From positions 1 through 20,534 of the forward strand of contig JBAWVG010000028.1 of NCBI GenBank assembly GCA_037147395.1: a stretch of DNA of 20,534 nucleotides, given 5' to 3'. Both the position numbers and the translations under genes were made by a program. Origin of the DNA: VFJL01 sp037147395 (GTDB taxonomy: Bacteria > Pseudomonadota > Gammaproteobacteria > Burkholderiales > Nitrosomonadaceae). Shown piece after piece: positions 6,946 to 13,794 of this stretch. A model generated the notes under the pieces. The model did not search any database, was not told the origin of the DNA, and saw nothing but the letters and a program-made list of their open reading frames with translations. Each line of letters starts with the position of its first letter. The stretch's first letter is position 1.

Positions 6946-7593
6946 ATGAAGAAGATAAATTTAGGTATCTCTGTACTTGTGACAGCATGGTTACTGGCGT
7001 TCCCCGTATCGGCTGCAGAAATTTCGCCCGATACATTGGTCGATACAACCGCTCAGGAGGTGCTCGCCATTATCAGGCAAGATAAAGATATACGGGCAGG
7101 ACATACCGGCAAGATTCTTAATCTGGTGGAGGCTAAAGTGTTGCCACACTTCAACTTCACACGGATGACCCGTTTGTCGATGGGAAAAAATTGGAACGCA
7201 GCCAGTCCTGAGCAGCAGCAAGAGCTGGTGAAGGAGTTCCGCGCCTTGCTAGTTCGAACCTATTCCAATGCTTTGGCCAGTTATCGCGATCACCAGATTA
7301 AGGTAGAGCCAGCGAGAGTGAAGCCGAGCGATACGGATATTACCGTTAAGACTCAGGTGATGGAGGAGCATGGTCAGGTGCCCGTGCCGATTGATTACAG
7401 CATGGAGAGGTCTGCTGATGGCTGGAAGGTATACGATGTAACGGTGGCCGGAGTTAGTCTGGTAACTAATTATCGAGGCTCATTCAATACTCAGATTCGA
7501 GATGGGGGGGTTGTAAAGTTACTTAAGACCTTGCAGGACAAGAACCGAGGTTTAGAGGCCAGGGATAAAGAGAATAAGACCGTTGCAAAATAA
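6946..7593 (+). CDS. mlaC: Periplasmic phospholipid-binding protein MlaC
   Basis: MlaC shuttles phospholipid through the periplasm between the outer-membrane MlaA complex and MlaFEDB. The 215 residues begin with a clear signal peptide (MKKINLGISVLVTAWLLAFP, then VSA-AE, cleavage near residue 23). The Tol-Tol-Ttg2 family core follows, with FNFTRMTRLSMGKNW, FRALLVRTYSNALASY, VPIDYSMERSADGWKVYDVTVAGVSLVTNYR as characteristic pieces. A GAGGGA ribosome-binding site lies a few bases upstream. A 68-base gap containing the paired helices described above separates it from mlaD. The C-terminal tail is charged (EARDKENKTVAK). mlaB starts 3 bases after the stop. Confidence 0.95.
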   Translation: MKKINLGISVLVTAWLLAFPVSAAEISPDTLVDTTAQEVLAIIRQDKDIRAGHTGKILNLVEAKVLPHFNFTRMTRLSMGKNWNAASPEQQQELVKEFRALLVRTYSNALASYRDHQIKVEPARVKPSDTDITVKTQVMEEHGQVPVPIDYSMERSADGWKVYDVTVAGVSLVTNYRGSFNTQIRDGGVVKLLKTLQDKNRGLEARDKENKTVAK

Positions 7594-7596
7594 TCA

Positions 7597-7893
7597 TTGG
7601 TGGCGAAAGATATGATCTTGCGCGACGGAAATCGGCTAATCGTTAAAGGTGCCATCACCATTGAAAATGTCGTCACACTGACCGAGCAGGGGTTGACCAT
7701 GTTTAACCGAGAGGGCTGCGTGGTTGATTTGCAACAGGTGACGGAGGTCGACTCATCCGCCGTCAGTATGTTACTAGAGTGGCAGCGCAGGTCACATAGC
7801 CATAACGGGCAGATTCAATTTGCCAATCTGCCGGAGACATTAAAAAGTCTCGCCCAGTTGTACGGTGTCTCTGAGTTGATTCCGATGTGCTAA
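7597..7893 (+). CDS. mlaB: STAS-domain subunit of the Mla complex
   Basis: MlaB is a small cytoplasmic STAS protein that binds MlaF and is needed for assembly and activity of MlaFEDB. The roughly 98 residues fit a single STAS domain: VVDLQQVTEVDSSAVSMLLEWQ with Asp52-Ser53 at the position of the conserved Asp-Thr/Ser, then FANLPETLKSLAQLYGVSELIP. The identification rests on this fold and its place directly after mlaC. The start is uncertain: TTG at 7597, GTG at 7600 and ATG at 7612 are all in frame and none has a clear Shine-Dalgarno sequence; ATG at 7612 would give 93 residues. It closes the mlaFEDCB operon. Confidence 0.9.
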   Translation: MVAKDMILRDGNRLIVKGAITIENVVTLTEQGLTMFNREGCVVDLQQVTEVDSSAVSMLLEWQRRSHSHNGQIQFANLPETLKSLAQLYGVSELIPMC

Positions 7894-7990
7894 AGACAAT
7901 AGAGAACGACCAGAAAAAGGGTTGTCACTAAAGTAAAATCAGCAGTCGGATCTATTCCTTACCCATCTGTACACGAATTAAATCCTTCAA

Positions 7991-8908
7991 ATGACCCCGG
8001 CAGTTGAGGTTAATCAGGTAAAGAAGCGATTCGGAACGTTGATCGCTTTGGAGGGGATCGATCTCCAGATCGATCAAGGAGAGTTTTTTGCGTTACTCGG
8101 ACCTAATGGGGCAGGTAAGACCACGCTCATCCACATCTTGGCGGGTCTAACACTAGCTAGCAGTGGAACGGCTCGGGTTATGGGGCATGACGTAGTCACT
8201 GGGTATCAAGAGGCCCGCCGTCTCCTCGGTGTAGTACCGCAGGAACTGGTGTTCGATCCATTTTTTACTGTAAGAGAGACGCTGGTCATTCAGTCTGGCT
8301 ATTATGGACTGAAGAAGAATGACTCCTGGATAGACGAAATAATTCATCGTCTGGATCTGACAGAAAAAGCAAACACGAACATGCGAGCCCTATCCGGAGG
8401 AATGAAGAGACGGGTATTGGTGGCTCAAGCACTGGTGCATAAGCCCCCTGTCATTGTCTTGGATGAACCCACCGCAGGGGTCGATGTGGAGCTGCGCCAG
8501 GGTCTGTGGCGCTTTATCCAAGAGTTGAACAAAGATGGGCACACCATCGTCCTGACAACCCATTATTTAGACGAAGCTGAGGTCCTATGCAATCGAGTAG
8601 CGATGTTGAAACAGGGAAAGATCGTTGCGCTCGATACCACTCAGAATCTCATTAACAGCATATCCGGTATCTCAATACGATTAAGGTTATCGCCCGGCCC
8701 AATACCCGTCGCGCTAGAGCCTTTGGTACGCAGTAGAAGTGAGGGGTATTGCACCCTGACAGTAAAGGAATATTCGGAGATTGAACAGGTATTGGGTGCG
8801 TTGCGGAAGGCGCAATTGCAGGTGCTGGAGATGAAGCTAATGCAGCCAGATCTGGAAGAGGTCTTCGTCAAGATCGTGGGCAGCAAGTCAGATCAGAAGC
8901 AGCTATGA
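7991..8908 (+). CDS. ABC-2 type exporter ATP-binding protein (YadG-like)
   Basis: This is the ATPase of a two-gene ABC exporter. The 305 residues contain Walker A LLGPNGAGKTT (35-45), the signature LSGGMKRR and Walker B VIVLDEPTAGVD, followed by TTHYLDEAE, the H-loop form typical of the CcmA/YadG/DrrA-like group. A C-terminal regulatory region of about 85 residues ends in MQPDLEEVFVKI, also typical of ABC-2 ATPases. The start has no Shine-Dalgarno sequence. The stop overlaps the permease start by four bases (ATGA). The substrate is unknown. The position between mlaB and ibaG recurs in other proteobacteria and hints at an envelope role (inference). Confidence 0.92.
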   Translation: MTPAVEVNQVKKRFGTLIALEGIDLQIDQGEFFALLGPNGAGKTTLIHILAGLTLASSGTARVMGHDVVTGYQEARRLLGVVPQELVFDPFFTVRETLVIQSGYYGLKKNDSWIDEIIHRLDLTEKANTNMRALSGGMKRRVLVAQALVHKPPVIVLDEPTAGVDVELRQGLWRFIQELNKDGHTIVLTTHYLDEAEVLCNRVAMLKQGKIVALDTTQNLINSISGISIRLRLSPGPIPVALEPLVRSRSEGYCTLTVKEYSEIEQVLGALRKAQLQVLEMKLMQPDLEEVFVKIVGSKSDQKQL

Positions 8909-9660
8909 CTGGCTTCTACACGCTCTTACATAAGGAGGTGCAGCGGTTTTGGAAGGTGAGCCTACAGACCATCCTTGCACCCATGCTGACAACTTTGCTC
9001 TACCTACTAATATTCTCCCATGTGCTGGAAGAGCATGTGCAGATTTATCCCGGTGTGGCGTATACAGTGTTTTTGATTCCGGGTTTGGTGATGATGTCGG
9101 TGTTACAAAATGCATTTGCAAACTCGTCATCCAGCCTAATTCAGTCACGAGTCACTGGTAATATCGTATTTGTACTGCTCTCGCCACTCTCGCACCGTGA
9201 TTTTTTTATGGCGTATGTGTTGGCATCAGTAGTGCGGGCGGGAGTGGTGGGAATAGGAGTATATCTAGTGACATGGTGTTTCTTTGACGTACCGTTACGT
9301 TCACTAACATGGGTACTACTATTTTCTCTGTTAGGGAGTGCTTTGCTAGGAACGCTGGGAATTATTGCTGGAATTTGGGCAGAAAAGTTTGATCAGCTAG
9401 CGGCATTTCAAAATTTCATCATCCTGCCGCTGACATTTCTGTCAGGTGTATTTTATTCGATTCATTCGCTTCCTCCGTTTTGGCAGGGGCTGTCACAACT
9501 CAATCCATTCTTTTACATGATCGACGGATTTCGATATGGTTTTTTTGGAGTGTCAGATGTTTCACCGTACTTAAGTTTTGGAATTGTGGTGATTTGCTTT
9601 ATGGCAGTATCATGGCTGACGCTGAGAATGCTGAAGACGGGGTACAAGCTTCGACATTGA
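8905..9660 (+). CDS. ABC-2 type exporter permease (YadH-like)
   Basis: This is the membrane partner of the preceding ATPase. The 251 residues have about six hydrophobic spans and the ABC-2 membrane signature: FLIPGLVMMSVLQNAFANSS, then ARG-rich RVTGNIVFVLLSPLS, and the conserved FLSGVFYSIHSLPPFW and LNPFFYMIDGFRYGFFG near the C-terminus. Length is close to the E. coli YadH protein (about 256). It is translationally coupled to the ATPase by an ATGA overlap. One ATPase plus one permease suggests a dimer-of-each exporter. The substrate cannot be read from sequence. Confidence 0.92.
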   Translation: MTGFYTLLHKEVQRFWKVSLQTILAPMLTTLLYLLIFSHVLEEHVQIYPGVAYTVFLIPGLVMMSVLQNAFANSSSSLIQSRVTGNIVFVLLSPLSHRDFFMAYVLASVVRAGVVGIGVYLVTWCFFDVPLRSLTWVLLFSLLGSALLGTLGIIAGIWAEKFDQLAAFQNFIILPLTFLSGVFYSIHSLPPFWQGLSQLNPFFYMIDGFRYGFFGVSDVSPYLSFGIVVICFMAVSWLTLRMLKTGYKLRH

Positions 9661-9742
9661 TCACCGGTATTCATATCAATTGATACGCTTGGTAGGTGAG
9701 GTTTAGGTCAAATATTATTATTCATCTCAACAGGAAAACGAA

Positions 9743-9988
9743 ATGGTTACAGCAGAGAATATACAAACTTACATAGAAACGGCCATGCCGTGTGAACTAG
9801 TGCAGGTGGAGGGTGACGGACACCACTTCAATGCAGTCATTGTCAGTGCTGAATTTCAGGGAAAGAACATGGTCCAGCAACATCAGATAGTTTATCGTGC
9901 GCTAGGAGACAGGATGAAGGAGGAGATCCACGCACTGTCGATGAAGACACTGACACCGGAGCAGTGGAAAGACGCGAGTCATCGTTAG
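9743..9988 (+). CDS. ibaG: BolA-family iron-sulfur-associated protein
   Basis: IbaG (YrbA) belongs to the BolA family, which pairs with monothiol glutaredoxins to bind [2Fe-2S] clusters and is linked to acid stress and envelope traits. The 81 residues show the class II KH-like BolA pattern: an initial helix, VQVEGDGHHFNAVIVSAEFQGKNMVQQHQIVYRALGDRM, then EIHALSMKTLTPEQW. His27/His28 and His63 are candidate cluster ligands. A good ribosome-binding site (AGGA) precedes the ATG. In many proteobacteria this gene follows mlaB or an ABC-2 pair and precedes murA; here murA is missing and rpoH converges. Confidence 0.92.
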   Translation: MVTAENIQTYIETAMPCELVQVEGDGHHFNAVIVSAEFQGKNMVQQHQIVYRALGDRMKEEIHALSMKTLTPEQWKDASHR

Positions 9989-9998
9989 CCTCTTATTA

Positions 9999-10021
9999 CT
10001 TCAACCACTTGTTGTTGCAAG
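9999..10021. terminator. Weak hairpin between convergent ibaG and rpoH
   Basis: CTTCAAC (9999-10005) can pair with GTTGCAAG (10014-10021) with a single bulge around an 8-base loop, inside the 58-base gap between two convergent genes. It could end transcription from both sides, but no T run follows on either strand, so the call is weak. Confidence 0.25.
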
Positions 10022-10046
10022 AGAGGGACTGGGCTGATAAATAAAG

Positions 10047-10892
10047 CTAGGCGGCCGCGGCCAATGCTCCCCGCATTTTTTGCATTGCCTTGGCTTCAAT
10101 CTGACGGATCCGTTCTGCGGATACCCCGAGTTCAGCCGCAAGGTCATGAAGTGTCGCGGTATCCTTCTCCTTCAGCCAGCGAGACACGATGATATGTCTG
10201 CTACGAGGGTCCAGACTGGACAGGGCTGACTCTAACCCTTCTCCTTGCAGTAGGCTGGCCTGCTTGGCCTCTAATAATTGTGAAGGCTCGGAGCCATCTG
10301 TAAGATAAGCGATGGGGCTATATGACTCATCTTCATCCTCAGATAAGGGCTCGAGTGAAATATCTCGACCACTAAAGCGGGTCTCCATCTCTACTACTTC
10401 CTCTGGTTTGACCCCCAGTTGCTTCGCCATCGTATCAACCGCCTCTGGGCTCATGGTATCCAAGCCTTGCCTCATGCTGCGAAGGCTAAAGAACAGCTTA
10501 CGTTGAGCCTTGGTGGTGGCGATCTTTACCAGCCTCCAGTTACGCAGAACAAACTCATGAATCTCAGCCTTAATCCAATAAACGGCAAATGATATCAGCC
10601 TGACCCCGCGTTCCGGATCGTAGTGCTTGACCGCCTTCATCAGGCCAATATTACCTTCCTGAATCAGATCGGCTTGTGGAAGACCGTAGCCCTTGTAGCC
10701 ACGTGCAATGGAGACAACAACGCGCAGGTGCGATAGTACTAATTGGCGAGCTGCTTCGATGTCATCATCGTCTCTCAAGCGTCGTGCTAGGCGAACCTCT
10801 TCCTCCTGAGAGAGGATGGGGAGTCGGCTGATAGATTGTATATAACTCTCGATACTGCCGCTGGTCGAGGGTAAGCTCAAAGAAAAGGTCAT
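10047..10892 (-). CDS. rpoH: Heat-shock sigma factor RpoH (sigma-32)
   Basis: RpoH directs RNA polymerase to heat-shock promoters. The 281 residues contain sigma region 1.2-2 (SHLRVVVSIARGYKGYGLPQADLIQEGNIGL; VRLISFAVYWIKAEIHEFVLRNWRLVKIA), the RpoH box QRKLFFSLR at 130-138, which separates it from RpoD and RpoS, and a region 4.2 helix-turn-helix (LHDLAAELGVSAERIRQIEAKAMQKMR). In the box the canonical Asn is Ser136. The start is fixed by a full-consensus TAAGGAGG at 10905-10898, five bases before the ATG. A weak promoter candidate lies at 10946-10919 (CAGACA, 16 bases, TAATAT). It follows ftsE-ftsX after a 104-base gap, the classic gammaproteobacterial order. Confidence 0.95.
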   Translation of the reverse strand: MTFSLSLPSTSGSIESYIQSISRLPILSQEEEVRLARRLRDDDDIEAARQLVLSHLRVVVSIARGYKGYGLPQADLIQEGNIGLMKAVKHYDPERGVRLISFAVYWIKAEIHEFVLRNWRLVKIATTKAQRKLFFSLRSMRQGLDTMSPEAVDTMAKQLGVKPEEVVEMETRFSGRDISLEPLSEDEDESYSPIAYLTDGSEPSQLLEAKQASLLQGEGLESALSSLDPRSRHIIVSRWLKEKDTATLHDLAAELGVSAERIRQIEAKAMQKMRGALAAAA

Positions 10893-10996
10893 CTCATCCT
10901 CCTTAGATTCTCAATGCCATATTAAAATATTAGCAGTCTATGTCTGAGAGTGCCAGTTTTTTTGAAAGTTCTGAGAAAAAGGAATAACCATCTGAA

Positions 10997-11905
10997 TTAT
11001 CTGGGCTCTATATGAGAGAGGTGACTCGTTACCGACAACCAAGCACCCACCCATCCGAGCCAGGTCGAGAAGAGTAAGAGGCTCAAGCAATCTCTCGATG
11101 AAAGATGCTGGAGGCGAAAATCGAAGGTGTAGAGTGATGCCAGATCGGCTAAAGCATCATTGCTGAGATAGATTCCGAGAGCAATGATGAGCCAGGCAAC
11201 GATCCCGCCCGTCATCCCCTGGATTGCACCAAAATAGAGAAATGGACGCCGGATGAATCCATTACTTGCTCCAATCAACTTTGATACTTCAATTTCGTCT
11301 CGCCTGGTAAGGATTTGCAAGCGAATGGTGTTAAAGGTCACGGCAACTAAAGCAAAGCTCAGCAAGGTGGCGAGCATCAACACGGCCAACTGACCTAGGT
11401 TTAGCAGTGAATCTAGTCGCTTAGCCCAGGCGGAATCAAGCTGAACATGGTCAACCTTAGGCCACTTTTGGAGTTCGGAACGCAAACTTTCCAATACGAC
11501 AGGGTCTGAGTTTTTAGCGTTGATTACGAAGGCATCGGGGAGTGGGTTTTGAGAAAGGCTATCAACGACATCGGAAAGGCCGCTACCCTGTTTGAGTTGC
11601 TCTAAGGCGCTATCTTTGGGAACGAAATTAAAGCTCGATACTTGGGGATGCTGTTTTAGTCGTGAACCGATCTTAGAAATATCAGTTGAACCCGAGTCCA
11701 TCGCTAGAAATAGACTCAGTTGTGGACTTCCCGATATATGTCCAGAAAGGCTTTGCAGGTTTCCAAGGAGCATGTAGCCCCCAGCGGGAAGGCTCAACGC
11801 GATACCAATAACGATAATGCTGAGAAGGCTGGGAAATGGATTACGAGAAAGACGCTTCAGGGCCAAAAGGAGGGCATAGAGGTGATGTGAAAGCCACACG
11901 TTCAT
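10997..11905 (-). CDS. ftsX: Cell division ABC-like membrane protein FtsX
   Basis: FtsX forms a complex with FtsE at the division septum and, in well-studied species, activates peptidoglycan hydrolases through periplasmic activators such as EnvC. The 302 residues have the FtsX topology: one span at about 24-48, a periplasmic domain at about 50-170 (SGHISGSPQLSLFLAMDSG, VSSFNFVPKDSALEQLKQ), then three spans near 172-195, 223-248 and 273-295. The conserved RLQILTRRDEIEVSKLIGAS cytoplasmic loop is present. Its ATG overlaps the ftsE stop by four bases (ATGA), so expression is coupled. Confidence 0.95.
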   Translation of the reverse strand: MNVWLSHHLYALLLALKRLSRNPFPSLLSIIVIGIALSLPAGGYMLLGNLQSLSGHISGSPQLSLFLAMDSGSTDISKIGSRLKQHPQVSSFNFVPKDSALEQLKQGSGLSDVVDSLSQNPLPDAFVINAKNSDPVVLESLRSELQKWPKVDHVQLDSAWAKRLDSLLNLGQLAVLMLATLLSFALVAVTFNTIRLQILTRRDEIEVSKLIGASNGFIRRPFLYFGAIQGMTGGIVAWLIIALGIYLSNDALADLASLYTFDFRLQHLSSRDCLSLLLFSTWLGWVGAWLSVTSHLSHIEPR

Positions 11906-12555
11906 ACAGTAAGTATCCCGCGATCAAGTGCAAGAATACGGTCTTGAGAACCACCCAGAAGGGCAGCATCGTGGGTGGCGATCAGAACAGTCACTCCCAC
12001 TTGATGGAACGAACGGAACATATTCATAATTTCGTGGGCATAATCAGAATCTAGATTACCGGTAGGCTCATCTGCAATCAAAATAGAGGGCCGATTAACG
12101 ACAGCGCGTGCGATACACAAGCGTTGTTGCTCACCACCAGAGAGGGTAATGGGTTTTGCTTTCTCCTTACTGAGGAGCCCAACCTTGTCAAGCGCGGCAC
12201 GCACTCGCCCACTGGCCTCTTTAGGATCAAAACTACTGATCTGAAGCGGGAGTAACACATTGTCGAAGACGTTGCGGTCAAATAAAATTTTTTGATCTTG
12301 AAAGACGAGGCCAAGATTACGCCGCAGAATAGGGATAGTTCCACCTTTAAGAGCACCAACATTCTGGCCATTGACAATAATGGTGCCGGAAGTGGGCCGT
12401 TCAATGGCGGCTATAAGCTTGAGAAGGGTGCTCTTACCGGCACCAGAATGACCGGTAACAAAGACCATCTCACCCGACTCAATGGTGAAGCTGACCTTGG
12501 TTAGGGCATCATAGCTATTAGGATAACGCTTAGAGACGTTACTGAAATTAATCAT
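11902..12555 (-). CDS. ftsE: Cell division ATP-binding protein FtsE
   Basis: FtsE is the cytoplasmic ATPase of the FtsEX divisome complex. The 217 residues match the family length (about 220). Motifs are Walker A GHSGAGKST at 35-43, the Q-loop FQDQKILFDRNVFDNV typical of FtsE, the signature LSGGEQQR, and Walker B ILIADEPTGNLD with the H-loop THD. The usual upstream partner ftsY is not adjacent; ribF lies divergently instead. The ATG has no clear Shine-Dalgarno sequence. Confidence 0.96.
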   Translation of the reverse strand: MINFSNVSKRYPNSYDALTKVSFTIESGEMVFVTGHSGAGKSTLLKLIAAIERPTSGTIIVNGQNVGALKGGTIPILRRNLGLVFQDQKILFDRNVFDNVLLPLQISSFDPKEASGRVRAALDKVGLLSKEKAKPITLSGGEQQRLCIARAVVNRPSILIADEPTGNLDSDYAHEIMNMFRSFHQVGVTVLIATHDAALLGGSQDRILALDRGILTV

Positions 12556-12628
12556 ACAGATGAAGCGGTCATCATAAAGGTTTCATTTTAACCCCTGAAG
12601 GGTGTCCCCACTCTGTAAAGATAGGTTA

Positions 12629-12658
12629 ATTAAATCGGTCCCTACCAAGTATTATCAA
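12629..12658 (-). promoter_or_regulatory. Likely promoter for ftsE-ftsX
   Basis: Read on the minus strand, TTGATA (12658-12653) and TTTAAT (12634-12629) each match the sigma-70 consensus at 5 of 6 positions with 18-base spacing. Transcription would start near 12622, giving a leader of about 67 bases before ftsE. Both boxes lie in the 248-base divergent region between ftsE and ribF. Confidence 0.45.
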
Positions 12659-12673
12659 GAACCAGTTGGGAGC

Positions 12674-12708
12674 CCTTGCAAGGTAGGCACGCTCATAATT
12701 AATTGAGC
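12674..12708. repeat. Palindrome and inverted repeat in the ftsE-ribF divergent region
   Basis: CCTTGCAAGG at 12674-12683 is a perfect 10-bp palindrome. Eight bases on, GCTCA (12691-12695) and TGAGC (12704-12708) form an inverted repeat around an AT-rich 8-base centre. Such paired sites between divergent promoters can be operators, but no specific regulator is indicated and chance is possible. Confidence 0.3.
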
Positions 12709-12748
12709 ATGATCTATTGAGTTAGAGTGTACCGAGGTCTGCGCCGCC

Positions 12749-12778
12749 TAGACCCGTCAAGCGGAAACAGGCTACAAT
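12749..12778 (+). promoter_or_regulatory. Likely promoter for ribF-ileS-lspA
   Basis: TAGACC at 12749-12754 (4 of 6 matches) and TACAAT at 12773-12778 (5 of 6) are 18 bases apart. Transcription would start near 12785, about 20 bases before the ribF ATG. No FMN riboswitch structure would fit in so short a leader. Confidence 0.4.
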
Positions 12779-12803
12779 TCAGGCTTTTAGGCAACATTGC
12801 ATC

Positions 12804-13757
12804 ATGCAAGTTAATCGTGGAACTCCTACTCAGGCTGAGATGCCGGTTGCTCTGGTTATCGGCAATTTTGACGGAGTGCATCTGGGCCATCAGGCCATGC
12901 TTGCGCGATTGAAGGAAACCTCAAACCGATTGAATTTAGCCTCCTGTGTAATGACCTTTGAGCCACATCCGAGGGAGTTTTTTGCGCCGGATCAAGCGCC
13001 AACAAGACTTACCAGTTTAAGGGAAAAGCTCGAGTTGCTGGCTGAGTATGGTGTGGAACAGGTCCAGATATGCAAATTTAATTTTGATTTTGCAAAGATT
13101 AATGCAAAAGATTTCGTAGGGAATATCCTCCAACAGGGACTTGGTGCGCGATGGGTGCTGGTGGGGGATGACTTTCGTTTTGGTGCGCGTCGCACCGGTG
13201 ACCTTGCAATGTTGAGAGCGCTCTCGTCCAGCCACGATTTTGAAGTAGCGGAAATGCCAACTTACAGTGTGGATGGAATGCGGGTTTCGAGTACGGCTGT
13301 GAGGGAGGCGCTATCGAGCGATGATCTCGGTCTTGCGAGACGGTTACTGGGGCGGCCTTACAGCATCAGCGGGAAGGTGGTGGGTGGAGATAAACTGGGC
13401 AAGAGGATAGGCTTCCCAACGGCCAATATGCAGTTGCGGCATAATCGGCCGCCTCTGTCAGGTATTTTTGCGGTGGAGGTGAGGGGGGCTCTGAGCTCAT
13501 CGCCACAACAAGTAACCCGCGGGGTAGCCAGTCTGGGAGTGCGCCCTACGGTACATGAAAATGGTAAGCCAGTGTTGGAAGTCCACCTGTTCGATTTTAA
13601 CCAGGAGATCTATGGACGACACTTGCGAATGGATTTTCTGCATAAGCTGCGCAACGAAGAAAAATATTCCGATCTGGAAACGCTTATAAGGCAGATCGGG
13701 CTCGATGTAGAAAATGCAAAGAAGTATTTTCAAAACTCACTATCTGTAACGGTCTGA
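12804..13757 (+). CDS. ribF: Bifunctional riboflavin kinase / FAD synthetase
   Basis: RibF phosphorylates riboflavin to FMN and adenylates FMN to FAD in the cytoplasm. The 317 residues fit the family (about 310). The N-terminal nucleotidyltransferase domain has IGNFDGVHLGHQ with GNFDGVHLGH at 20-29, FEPHPREFF and VGDDFRFGARRTGD, then VSSTAVREAL. The C-terminal flavokinase domain begins near residue 186 with GRPYSISGKVVGGDKLGKRIGFPTAN and ends with LRMDFLHKLRNEEKYSDLETLIRQI. The short, AT-poor leader has no clear Shine-Dalgarno sequence. ileS follows after 37 bases, a standard pairing. Confidence 0.96.
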   Translation: MQVNRGTPTQAEMPVALVIGNFDGVHLGHQAMLARLKETSNRLNLASCVMTFEPHPREFFAPDQAPTRLTSLREKLELLAEYGVEQVQICKFNFDFAKINAKDFVGNILQQGLGARWVLVGDDFRFGARRTGDLAMLRALSSSHDFEVAEMPTYSVDGMRVSSTAVREALSSDDLGLARRLLGRPYSISGKVVGGDKLGKRIGFPTANMQLRHNRPPLSGIFAVEVRGALSSSPQQVTRGVASLGVRPTVHENGKPVLEVHLFDFNQEIYGRHLRMDFLHKLRNEEKYSDLETLIRQIGLDVENAKKYFQNSLSVTV

Positions 13758-13794
13758 TCCAAGCAGACAGTCGCATAACCTGAATTGATACCCC

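Noticed and set aside
10047..10892. Assignment of the sigma factor as RpoD or RpoS
   Set aside because: The RpoH box, the length and the ftsE-ftsX-rpoH order all indicate sigma-32.
12727..12912. 61-codon plus-strand frame overlapping the ribF start
   Set aside because: It overlaps the ribF promoter and its first 36 codons in another frame, has a leucine/arginine-rich composition typical of a shifted frame, and no ribosome-binding site.
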